Part shown: positions 25,511-33,245 of the stretch, piece by piece
Numbering within the stretch: the first letter of the stretch is position 1
Layout of the letters: each line of letters begins with the position of its first letter
NCBI GenBank assembly: GCA_021774055.1
Contig: JAJFJL010000071.1
Coordinates: 1-33,245 of the forward strand
DNA: 33,245 nucleotides
Source of the DNA: Nitrosomonas sp.
Lineage (GTDB): Bacteria > Pseudomonadota > Gammaproteobacteria > Burkholderiales > Nitrosomonadaceae
Direction: 5' to 3'
Translations under genes and position numbers: made by a program
Notes under the pieces: model-generated
What the model saw: only the letters and a program-made list of their open reading frames with translations
Databases searched by the model: none
Told to the model about the DNA's origin: nothing

Positions 25511-27773
25511 CTTAATAAAAATTCTTCTAATTGAAGATAATCCCGATCATGAAGAGCTTTTTACGCTTTATCTTGGGATGACTTATTTTGCAAGTGCACA
25601 GGTTAAGTGCGTACCCTCATTGCAGAGCGGTAAAGAACTGCTAGCTTCTGATTTTTTTGATATCACATTTTTAGACCTTTCTCTAACAGATAGCAGTTAT
25701 AGCGAAACAATAGAGCAACTCGACTCATTAAACCACTCATGCCCTATTGTTGTATTAACATCATTGGATGACCGTAATTCGATGATGAATGTCATCAATA
25801 AAGGTGCTGATGATTGTTTAAGCAAAAGTAGTCTTAATGATTCAACGCTGGAACGCACAATTCAATACAACTTGAATCGCTGGCAACTACGCAAAGAGTT
25901 AAGTGATGAGAGACAGCGCTTGCAGGAAATTATTCGAGGTACAAATGTTGGGACCTGGGAATGGAATATTCCGACAGGAGCGCTCAAAATCAATCAACGC
26001 TGGGCTCAAATAATCGGCTATACACTTGAAGAATTATCCCCGGTTACTATTGACACCTGGACAAAATTTATCCACCCGGATGATTTGGAACAATCTGAAA
26101 AATTACTGAAAAAACACTTTTCAGGTGAACTCGACTACTATGAATGCGAAGCTCGGATTAGACATAAACATGGCCAGTGGATTTGGGTATTTGATAGAGG
26201 AAAAGTAGTTGAGTGGGCCAAAGAAGGTCAGCCAATACGGGCTTCGGGAACACGTGCTAATGTTACCCGTAAAAAAAGGGCCGCAGAAGCGCTACGTCGA
26301 GCGAATGAAGAATTAGAAAATAAGGTTAGAGAGAGAACTGCCGATTTACAGGGCGCACTGGAGAAGGCAGAGGAAGCTAATAGGGCCAAGGGGATTTTTG
26401 TTGCTAATATGAGTCATGAGTTTCGCACGCCACTTAATGCGGTACTCGGTTTTTCACAATTAATGCTTGGCGATAAAAATATTTCAGATAAGCAACGAAA
26501 ATATCTCAATTTCATCAATCAGAATGGGCAACATCAACTATCTCTTATTAATGATGTTTTGACTATGTCTAACCTGGAGGATGGACTGACAACCCTTAAT
26601 CTAAAGACAATTAATTTCATCGAGCTACTAGAGAGTATTATTTATAAGGCTAAAGTGGCCGCTAAAGCGAAAGATATTACTTTTGAAGTCAAATATAGAT
26701 CAGAGCTTCCCCAGCATATCTTTTGCGACCATGAAAAGCTAAAATTGCTTCTGAGCAATGTTATTGATAATGCGATTAAATATACCAAATCTGGTGGGGT
26801 AATCTTGTCTGTTGAAAGCGGGCAGACCGACCGAGACGACTCAACGAAACTTGCTTTTGATGTAGAAGATAGTGGAATTGGTATTCCTAGAAAATTTCAA
26901 GAGCATATCTTCGCCCCATTTTTTCAGCTAGATAAGTTGAGTAATAAAGCGGGTGCGGGGCTAGGACTTACGCTTGCTCAGCGCTTCCTAACATTAATGG
27001 GAGGAAAGATTAGTGTTAACAGCGAATTAGGCAAGGGAACGATATTCCATATCGCCCTTACTGTGAAGCTGGCAACAGCGGCCAGCTTTGAACCCAATAA
27101 GCAACAGAGCTCTAATATTGTTGATATAGAACCCGATGGCAATAAGTATCGAATACTGATTGTTAATGGCAGAGAAGATGAGCGGATTCTACTGCAAAAC
27201 TCCCTTGAGTCAGTCGGCTATTCAGTACGTGTGGCTTGTAGTGGACAACAGATGATTGACCTCTATAAAGAGTGGCATCCACAGATGATCTTGATAGATA
27301 TGTCCATGGATAATAGTATGAATACAGTAAAGGTTATTAGAGCACTTAACGGGGGAGCTGAAGCAATAATTGTTGCAGTATCCGCATTTTCGTTTGATGA
27401 AATGGGAAGTGACAAACTGCCTCCTGAACTGGATGACATTATGACTGTTCCTATTAATCAGGGTGAGTTATTTGAGCTTATGGCAAAACATTTGGGGCTA
27501 AGCTATCGATATGAAGAAAAGCCTGAGGAGCTACCTGACCTGCAAGAAAAAGACATGAAGCTAGTCGCCAAAGACCTGGATATTCTAGATAATGAAATCA
27601 AGGCTGCATTGATCAATGCTACGAATGCGTTAGATATCGAGCAAACACTAAAAATAGCGGAAAGTATTAAAAAAACTGAGCCAACGTTGGGAAATGCCTT
27701 AATTGCTTTGGTTGATAATTTAGACTTCAAAACTTTGAAACAGCTTATAAGTTCAGGTGACCAAGAGGTATAA
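25503..27773 (+). CDS. Soluble hybrid kinase: REC-PAS-HisKA-HATPase-REC
   Basis: 756 residues, without membrane segments. An N-terminal receiver domain (1-125) has E11/D12, D58, T86 and K108, all functional. A PAS_3-type domain (~145-255; GTWEWNIPTG, FIHPDDLEQSE) and a coiled coil follow. HisKA has MSHEFRTPLN with H305, and HATPase_c has N423, DSGIGI (456-461) and GAGLGLTLAQ. The C-terminal receiver domain (~548-665) keeps D599 and S627 but has N555-G556 where the acidic pair is expected and V649 where the Lys is expected. A helical tail of 90 residues ends the chain. The N-terminal receiver suggests it takes phosphate from the upstream regulator or kinase. Its output target is not in the window. 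Confidence 0.9.
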   Translation: MPDLIKILLIEDNPDHEELFTLYLGMTYFASAQVKCVPSLQSGKELLASDFFDITFLDLSLTDSSYSETIEQLDSLNHSCPIVVLTSLDDRNSMMNVINKGADDCLSKSSLNDSTLERTIQYNLNRWQLRKELSDERQRLQEIIRGTNVGTWEWNIPTGALKINQRWAQIIGYTLEELSPVTIDTWTKFIHPDDLEQSEKLLKKHFSGELDYYECEARIRHKHGQWIWVFDRGKVVEWAKEGQPIRASGTRANVTRKKRAAEALRRANEELENKVRERTADLQGALEKAEEANRAKGIFVANMSHEFRTPLNAVLGFSQLMLGDKNISDKQRKYLNFINQNGQHQLSLINDVLTMSNLEDGLTTLNLKTINFIELLESIIYKAKVAAKAKDITFEVKYRSELPQHIFCDHEKLKLLLSNVIDNAIKYTKSGGVILSVESGQTDRDDSTKLAFDVEDSGIGIPRKFQEHIFAPFFQLDKLSNKAGAGLGLTLAQRFLTLMGGKISVNSELGKGTIFHIALTVKLATAASFEPNKQQSSNIVDIEPDGNKYRILIVNGREDERILLQNSLESVGYSVRVACSGQQMIDLYKEWHPQMILIDMSMDNSMNTVKVIRALNGGAEAIIVAVSAFSFDEMGSDKLPPELDDIMTVPINQGELFELMAKHLGLSYRYEEKPEELPDLQEKDMKLVAKDLDILDNEIKAALINATNALDIEQTLKIAESIKKTEPTLGNALIALVDNLDFKTLKQLISSGDQEV

Positions 27774-27913
27774 AGTGTACTAGCTCAGACCTAATCTGAC
27801 ACATCACCGGGAATCAGGCGCCAGTAAGGAGAAGAAGCCAGTATTCTCTGGAAAATAAAGAGCTGGCATGATGGAAAGGTATTTAAACACATTTTTTAAC
27901 GAGGGGAGAGGTT

Positions 27914-28112
27914 ATACGCGCAGATACATTCAAGCAATGGCTGGAAGAGAAGGGGTGCCGTTTTGACGAATATTCCTATGATCGCGGACAAGGACGCCAG
28001 TTATGTCGTTAAATTTGAAGGCAGGAAATCTGTTTTACTGCTTGCCGAAACGCACTGGGAACTTAACGGAGAGGAGATCGGGCGGGTGGTTGAAGAACTT
28101 GGCTTGATAAAG
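27914..28112 (+). pseudogene. Broken HicA-like toxin gene
   Basis: After a good GAGGGGAG site (27901-27908) the frame begins with ATA (27914) where ATG is expected, and reads RADTFKQWLEEKGCRFDEYS, the typical start of HicA/YcfA mRNA-interferases. It stops at TAA 28010. The +1 frame then gives YVVKFEGRKSVLLLAETHWE and EEIGRVVEELGLIK, the typical HicA ending. So a start-codon change and a frameshift near 27975-28005 have disabled it. No hicB antitoxin gene is seen nearby. The region 27774-27900 shows no gene. The match is from recalled family patterns. Confidence 0.5.
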
Positions 28113-28163
28113 TGTCAGGCATTGTATTATGTACGTAGTCTGCAAGTTACAATGCCTGACACT
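28111..28163. repeat. Perfect 16-bp-arm hairpin at the end of the HicA-like remnant
   Basis: AGTGTCAGGCATTGTA and TACAATGCCTGACACT pair perfectly around a 21-base loop. ACCTGACACC lies again at 28181-28190. The motif resembles an insertion-sequence or MITE end, but no transposase is next to it. Confidence 0.5.
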
Positions 28164-28307
28164 GTTTATTTTAATGTTGGACCTGACACCTTTTTGCTTT
28201 GCTTGCCATTTGCTAGTAGTTAGCATCTAATAGCGACTTGAATCACTGTGGATGGTGACCTTCCTACAGAGGACTTTCACCTCATTAGTTCACGCCCATG
28301 CTGGGCG

Positions 28308-28375
28308 TACACAAACGCATGCACACGGACAGCCTAGTCGCTGCGCTCCCAGTCTGCCGGTTATGCGAGACGATA
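28308..28375. other. Integron attC-like recombination site
   Basis: The order is TACACAAACGCAT, CACACGGACAG, a 21-base loop, CTGCCGG, TTATGCGAGACGATA. The inner arms CGGACAG/CTGCCG pair with one extra A, the hallmark of an attC L''/L' pair, and the outer AAACGCAT/ATGCG arms pair as well. The ends are degenerate compared with the usual TAAC ... GTTA. No integrase gene is in view. The rest of 28228-28539 holds only a short cassette-like frame ending in the site (stop TAG near 28336). Confidence 0.4.
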
Positions 28376-28491
28376 AAAAAATTCATAACCTATTGGGCTT
28401 GAGGAATATTTTAGACAAGTATTTTAACCACCTACCGATATAGATAAGAATGTGACTAATTAGGGGGCAGACGACGGTTCCCTGGTACTAT

Positions 28492-28518
28492 ACAAAGGAT
28501 ACAAAGGATACAAAGGAT
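28492..28518 (+). repeat. Three tandem copies of ACAAAGGAT ahead of the large membrane-protein gene
   Basis: Three contiguous perfect 9-mers are followed by a related TGTAAAGGAC that contains the likely ribosome site AAAGGA (28524-28529) of the gene at 28540. Each unit has an AAAGGA-like core. Confidence 0.8.
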
Positions 28519-28539
28519 AGTGTAAAGGACAAGCAACCC

Positions 28540-31500
28540 ATGCATACTCTAGTTATTTTCCTTCTGTGGCTATTCTTGATGGCCCCCGCAGCCTCTGCGA
28601 TTGAAAACCATATCCCCAAACCCCTGAAGGCCTGGATTCCCTGGGTACTTGAGGGTGAAGAATCGATCAATTGTCCCTTTGATTATCAGGATTTCAAAAG
28701 CCACCATTGCGCTTGGCCCGGAAAACTAACACTTGATGTAACCAAAGAAGGTGGTCAGCTGAATCAGCACTGGATGGTATTTGAGAAAAGCTGGATAACG
28801 TTGCCCGGTGATGATCGACATTGGCCACAAAGTGTGAAGGTCAATGGTAAAGCGCTGCCGGTGGTGAAACATAAGAACAGGCCCAGCCTGTTTCTTCAAA
28901 AAGGCACGTACACAATAGAAGGGCGTTTTATCTGGAAGTCGTTGCCTGAATCATTGTTACTGCCAAACACCGTTGGTCTGGTGCGCCTTATGTTGAATAA
29001 CCGGTTGGTTGAGTTTCCGCGCATTGAGCAAAATGGAAAACTGTGGCTCAACGAGCAAACGTCCGGCAAGTTAAGCAAGGAAGAGGACCGGCTGCAGGTT
29101 GAGGTGTTTCGTCAGGTGATCGATAACATGCCCCTGCAACTGGTCACCCGGCTGGAATTAAACGTGGTGGGTAAGGCACGAGAGATTACCCTGGGGCCTG
29201 TACTACCGGAAAAATTTATTCCCTTAAGCCTGGGTGGCCAGTTACCCATGCAGCTCGAATCGGATGGCATGTTGAAGCTGCAGGTTCGTCCCGGCAACTG
29301 GACTGTGCAGGTGGTGGCCCGTTACCCAGGTGAGGCCACTACATTAGCCTTACCTAAATCCAGTTTACCTGACACGGAGTTGTGGGCATTTAAGGCACAA
29401 CCCTCGTTGCGTCTGACAGAAATTGTGGGCGTTGATTCTGTAGACCCGCGCCAGACCCGTATTCCACAGGAATGGCAGAATTTACCCGTTTATCGCATGG
29501 ATAAAACGAAGAGTTTCCAAATCACGGTCAAGCGCCGTGGTGATCCGGAATCTTCACCCAACGAACTGCAGTTAAACCGTACCCTGTGGCTGGATTTTTC
29601 CGGCAAGGGTTTTACCTTTCAGGATGAGGTGTCGGGCCAATTGCATCGGGGCTGGCGCTTGAATATGAGCTCGGAATTGCCGCTGGGTCGTGTCGAAATT
29701 AATGGCTTAAGCCAGTTGGTGACCAAAACCGTCGATAAGGGTGAGCAAGGTGTTGAAGTGCGCCATGGCCAAATCAATATGGTGGCGGATGGCCGTATAG
29801 AAGAACGAACGGGTTCTGTGCCTGCAGTCGGCTGGATGGAAGATTTTCAGCAAGTGAATACGCAGTTGAATTTACCACCGGGCTGGCGTTTGTTTTCAGT
29901 AACCGGTGCGGATTCCACTAGCCAGGCGACCTGGATAGAGAAATGGTCGCTACTTGATATTTTCCTGGTGTTAATTGGCGCGCTCGCCATTCATCGTTTG
30001 CTAGGAGTGAAGTGGGCGATTGTGGCTGTGACGTGTTTCGTACTGACCTGGCACGAAGCCGGGGCACCGCACTTTATCTGGCTGCTGGTGATTGCCGCAT
30101 TGGGATTACTAAAAGTCGCGCCACCTGGCCGCTTACGTAATGCCTCTGTTGTGTTTCGACATGCCTCCATCCTTCTGCTTATTGTGACGGTGCTTCCTTA
30201 TATGGTGCACACCGTGCGTACGGCAATTTACCCGCAGCTGGATCAGGCGACGCATATAACTAATTACCAACAACCCATGTCTGTGACGGCTAATAAGCCA
30301 GCGGCCCGCGAATACGTGGATGCTGCTGGGCTAGCTGATGAGTTAAGAGAAGAAACCATGGGTGCTATAAGCAGTGCACCTATGTTGCCTAAGGCACCGA
30401 GAGAGTTAAAGAGACAAAAGTCGAAACTCTTTTCCAGCTACTCTGAGTACACCGACACTTATGACCCTAATTCCAAGGTGCAGACGGGCCCAGGCTTACC
30501 TGAATGGCAATGGAGTTCAATACCCATTAGCTGGAGTGGCCCTGTACAGCAAGGGCAATTGTTGAATCTGGTTTTGTTGCCGCCCTGGTTGACCGCGATT
30601 TTGCAGGTGATCAGTGTGTGTTTCGTACTAGTACTCACCTTATGTCTTGCCGGTGTACGGTTTGAGAGGCGCAAATTATCGGTGGATGTGGTGAAGTTTG
30701 GGTTAAGTGGGTTGTTTGTATCAACGCTCTTATCATCGTTATTAATTTTTACGCCGAGCAGCGCGCAGGCAGAAATACCCACACCAGAATTACTCAAAGA
30801 ATTAAAAGAGCGTTTGCTGAAGCCACCGGAGTGTTTGCCGGATTGCGCGCAGATTTCACAAATGAAGCTCAGGATAACGCCTGATTTGATGTCGATACGA
30901 CTTGAGGTTCACGCAGCGGAGGGGGTTGTTATCCCTCTGCCTAGTCAACTAGATGTCTGGACACCGAGCCAGGTGGTTATAGATGGGCAGATATTATCGG
31001 GTAACAAATTAAGCGCGTCTGGTTTGATGTCTTCTGGTGGCAAAACTGTGGCGGTGTTGCGCGGCAAAAACAATGCACTTTGGTTATCCGTACCGAAAGG
31101 GCTGCACCAGATTGACCTCAGTGGGAGCATGCCGCCGGTAAGAATGCTGCAGTTGCCTTTACCGCTTAAACCTCATCGCATTGAAATGAATGTGAATGGA
31201 TGGGAAGTCAAAGGTGTGCATGTAGATGGCAAAATTGAGCAGGCTTTGCAGATTGAACGCATCGAAGAGGCAAGCAAGGCCGCCAAAACTTTTCAGCAAT
31301 CTATTCTTCCACCTTTTGTTTCGGTAAAACGCATTTTACGGCTCGGGCTGGATTGGAGAGTGGATAATGAAATTACCCGTGTTTCTCCAACGGGCAGTGC
31401 TATTGCTATGGAAGTGCCTTTATTGAAAGGGGAATCGGTTATCAGTGAGGGCGTACGGGTTAAAAATGGCAAGGCGATTATTCACTTTTCTCCGCATGAC

Positions 31501-32721
31501 CGGGTGGTGAGTTGGCAATCTATTTTAACCAAAGCGGATGTGCTGACATTAGAGGCCGCGGACAATCCTGATTGGATGGAGCAATGGAATCTGGATGTAA
31601 GCCCAGTATGGCATGCAGAATCCCAGGGACTGCCAGAGATACATCACCAGAGCGGCAAGGGAACACGGTTCCCGGAATGGCGGCCGTGGCCGGGTGAAAA
31701 ATTAACCATAAATATCACCAAGCCAGCAGGCATCGAAGGACGTACGCTGACCATTGATCGTTCTGAATTAATTATCAATCCAGGCAAACGCGCGACCGAT
31801 ACTAGCCTTTCATTTCGTATTCGTAGCTCCCAGGCAAGTCAGCATACGGTGACCTTACCCGATGGCGTAACGCTGAAAGATGTATCGATTAACGAACAAA
31901 CACAGCCCATTCGACAGGAAAACGCACAGGTCGAAATTCCGATAACGCCCGGCACTCAAAACATAGTTATACGATGGCAGGATTCAGTGGGTATGGGCAG
32001 CATGATACGAACTCCCAAGGTGAACATAGGCGCGGATAGCGTGAATGCTTCAATACAGGTTTCGATTCCAGAAGATCGTTGGGTGCTATTAGCTGGCGGA
32101 CCACGTCTTGGCCCCGCCATTTTATTCTGGGGTGTGCTGCTGGTGACGATACTAATTGCTATTGGGTTGGGCAGAACCACTATTACGCCACTAAAAACGC
32201 ATCACTGGATACTGCTCGGCGTTGGTCTGACTCAGGCGCACCTGATTGCAGCACTATTTATAATCGGCTGGTTCTTTGCGATGGCATTTCGTGAAGAGTA
32301 TGCTGACAAAATCAAACCTAATAGCTTTAACCTGGTTCAGGTGTTATTAGCGTTGTTAACTGTTAGCGCAATGCTGGGTCTTATTGTCGCACTTGGGTTT
32401 GGTTTGTTGGGTTCGCCGGATATGCAAATTACAGGTAACGGTTCACACAGTTATTTATTGAAGTGGTTCGATGATCGTGCCAGCGAGTTATTACCGTCTG
32501 CATGGGTTATCTCGGTTTCGATGTGGTTTTATCGGGCGTTAATGTTGTTGTGGTCATTGTGGTTAGCCTTCGCATTATTGGGATGGTTGAAATGGGCATG
32601 GCAGTGTTACACCACAGATGGCCTATGGCGTAATAAAGAGTTGATCCGCAAAGCCGATGGACCGGATGATGCGGTGACGAAAGAAAGTAAGAAAGCTAAA
32701 AAAGATCAATGGACGGAATAG
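28540..32721 (+). CDS. Large membrane protein of unknown function (1393 residues)
   Basis: I do not recognise a named family. ATG 28540 with AAAGGA ten bases upstream opens a signal peptide (LVIFLLWLFLMAPAASA). A beta-rich exported region (~20-465) follows, then about four membrane segments at ~468-560, a loop to ~670, a helix at ~674-700, and one at ~717-744 ending SSAQA like a second signal sequence. A second exported region (~745-1185) begins with a CLPDC pair. Four membrane helices (~1192-1210, ~1221-1248, ~1268-1290, ~1329-1350) and a charged lysine-rich tail end the chain. The internal signal-like sequence suggests two ancestral proteins fused. Codons are richer in G and C than in neighbouring genes, suggesting transfer or a distinct origin. 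It stands alone; no operon partner is seen inside the window. Confidence 0.85.
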   Translation: MHTLVIFLLWLFLMAPAASAIENHIPKPLKAWIPWVLEGEESINCPFDYQDFKSHHCAWPGKLTLDVTKEGGQLNQHWMVFEKSWITLPGDDRHWPQSVKVNGKALPVVKHKNRPSLFLQKGTYTIEGRFIWKSLPESLLLPNTVGLVRLMLNNRLVEFPRIEQNGKLWLNEQTSGKLSKEEDRLQVEVFRQVIDNMPLQLVTRLELNVVGKAREITLGPVLPEKFIPLSLGGQLPMQLESDGMLKLQVRPGNWTVQVVARYPGEATTLALPKSSLPDTELWAFKAQPSLRLTEIVGVDSVDPRQTRIPQEWQNLPVYRMDKTKSFQITVKRRGDPESSPNELQLNRTLWLDFSGKGFTFQDEVSGQLHRGWRLNMSSELPLGRVEINGLSQLVTKTVDKGEQGVEVRHGQINMVADGRIEERTGSVPAVGWMEDFQQVNTQLNLPPGWRLFSVTGADSTSQATWIEKWSLLDIFLVLIGALAIHRLLGVKWAIVAVTCFVLTWHEAGAPHFIWLLVIAALGLLKVAPPGRLRNASVVFRHASILLLIVTVLPYMVHTVRTAIYPQLDQATHITNYQQPMSVTANKPAAREYVDAAGLADELREETMGAISSAPMLPKAPRELKRQKSKLFSSYSEYTDTYDPNSKVQTGPGLPEWQWSSIPISWSGPVQQGQLLNLVLLPPWLTAILQVISVCFVLVLTLCLAGVRFERRKLSVDVVKFGLSGLFVSTLLSSLLIFTPSSAQAEIPTPELLKELKERLLKPPECLPDCAQISQMKLRITPDLMSIRLEVHAAEGVVIPLPSQLDVWTPSQVVIDGQILSGNKLSASGLMSSGGKTVAVLRGKNNALWLSVPKGLHQIDLSGSMPPVRMLQLPLPLKPHRIEMNVNGWEVKGVHVDGKIEQALQIERIEEASKAAKTFQQSILPPFVSVKRILRLGLDWRVDNEITRVSPTGSAIAMEVPLLKGESVISEGVRVKNGKAIIHFSPHDRVVSWQSILTKADVLTLEAADNPDWMEQWNLDVSPVWHAESQGLPEIHHQSGKGTRFPEWRPWPGEKLTINITKPAGIEGRTLTIDRSELIINPGKRATDTSLSFRIRSSQASQHTVTLPDGVTLKDVSINEQTQPIRQENAQVEIPITPGTQNIVIRWQDSVGMGSMIRTPKVNIGADSVNASIQVSIPEDRWVLLAGGPRLGPAILFWGVLLVTILIAIGLGRTTITPLKTHHWILLGVGLTQAHLIAALFIIGWFFAMAFREEYADKIKPNSFNLVQVLLALLTVSAMLGLIVALGFGLLGSPDMQITGNGSHSYLLKWFDDRASELLPSAWVISVSMWFYRALMLLWSLWLAFALLGWLKWAWQCYTTDGLWRNKELIRKADGPDDAVTKESKKAKKDQWTE

Positions 32722-32743
32722 ATCCTAGAGCAATGTTAGCCCA

Positions 32744-32772
32744 TCTTTCGATTTAAGTGAAAGCTTTTTATT
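32744..32772 (+). terminator. Weak terminator-like hairpin after the large membrane-protein gene
   Basis: CTTTC (32745-32749) pairs with GAAAG (32759-32763) and CTTTTTATT follows. The stem is only five base pairs, so this is a tentative call. Confidence 0.25.
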
Positions 32773-32911
32773 ATTAATCAAGAATATATCTGTTAATTAA
32801 AATGTATTATGGCATCGCAAATTAAGTTTTACTCTCGCTTTCTTATAAAATCTATACAATCGTTTTTTGAACTGATCCAGGCTTTGCCGATATTCCCAAT
32901 GCAGCATAGAT

Positions 32912-33151
32912 TTATTTTTGGTGAGGTTCTGCCTGGGTAGCACTACGTAAATGAATTGTTTTGCCATCTTTGCGCTGTAGAATAACGGTAATCCGCTGTT
33001 GATTTTCCATCTTGGAGCGTATCGTTTGCCAGCTATCAGAAATTCCTTGCGCTTTTGTTTCCAGTTCTTGGCTTAGTTCAAAAGAAAACAATGCTGTTTG
33101 AGAGCCTGATAGCCTGACAAAAATATGAAAAAAAGGGAAAATAGCTGTTAT
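32912..33151 (-). pseudogene. Transposase C-terminal remnant (IS1634/IS4-like)
   Basis: A minus-strand frame of 79 codons opens after TAA 33154-33152 and ends at TAA 32912. Its end (W, TIRSKMENQQRITVILQRKD, GKTIHLRSATQAEPHQK) follows the pattern of IS1634-type transposase C-termini: WxxIR, RxTV, DGK, R and PxQ. It has no suitable start codon at its head, so it is a fragment. The flanking sequence 32773-32911 and 33155-33245 shows no supported gene; a 36-codon frame at 32797-32907 is unassigned. The family call rests on recalled patterns. Confidence 0.4.
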
Positions 33152-33245
33152 TTAGCCAATGATAACTCGTCCTCAATTATACAAAACCTTATCAGAACTA
33201 CTATTCTTAAGCCAATGGAGGGATGTACGTCATAAAATCACTTTT

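Noticed and set aside
28252-28443. Short plus-strand gene of 63 codons
   Set aside because: It runs through the attC-like stem and has low-complexity His/Arg content; no ribosome site and no family pattern.
28492-28518. CRISPR-like array
   Set aside because: The 9-bp units are contiguous without spacers.
32797-32907. Minus-strand 36-codon frame beginning MLHWEYRQ
   Set aside because: The sequence is mildly protein-like but too short, lacks a ribosome site and matches no family that I can name.

Overview
The window looks like the chromosome of a low-GC gammaproteobacterium. The best evidence is the dacA-type / ybeD / lipB / lipA order with a D-amino-acid aminotransferase inserted, together with a complete moxR-DUF58-DUF4381-batA-batB-batD operon. 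I cannot name the genus; the density of palindromic repeats and transposon scraps would fit a repeat-rich free-living lineage, but that is only an impression.

Layout. (1) 1-5100 is a small accessory, defence-like island. It holds the tail of an IS66-type transposase, then on the minus strand a two-gene module: a 978-residue protein with an N-terminal GTPase-like P-loop domain and a C-terminal ABC/SMC-type ATPase, followed with an 8-bp overlap by a PtuB-like HNH nuclease. This resembles Septu (PtuA-PtuB) but with an extra NTPase domain. Next comes a TIR-domain gene interrupted by two in-frame TAA codons and bracketed by two related palindromic repeats. (2) 5632-12413 is the moxR/bat operon, in which nearly every gene overlaps the next by 1-8 bp; it probably builds an envelope-associated von Willebrand (vWA) complex. 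(3) 12414-13102 is a cluster of palindromic repeats. (4) 13103-18219 holds a NUDIX hydrolase, then a PBP5-like D,D-carboxypeptidase, a D-amino-acid aminotransferase, YbeD, LipB and LipA, closed by a strong terminator. (5) 18362-21388 encodes a complete ABC importer of the phosphonate/selenate type with a fused double permease. (6) 21930-27773 encodes a Tat-exported solute-binding protein directly joined to a membrane histidine kinase, a single-domain response regulator and a hybrid kinase, which looks like a ligand-sensing phosphorelay. (7) 27774-28539 holds a broken HicA-like gene, a hairpin and an integron attC-like site. (8) 28540-32721 encodes a 1393-residue membrane protein I do not recognise, with base composition visibly richer in G+C than its neighbours. 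(9) The right edge carries a transposase tail on the minus strand.

Two families of about 165-bp near-perfect palindromes recur in the window (family A at 12672 and 17077; family B at 13791 and 21467), with several smaller palindromes. One family A copy lies between lipB and lipA, provides the lipB stop codon and creates a false N-terminal extension of lipA. The strongest candidates for something new are the GTPase-ATPase/HNH module, the solute-binding-protein phosphorelay and the large membrane protein.
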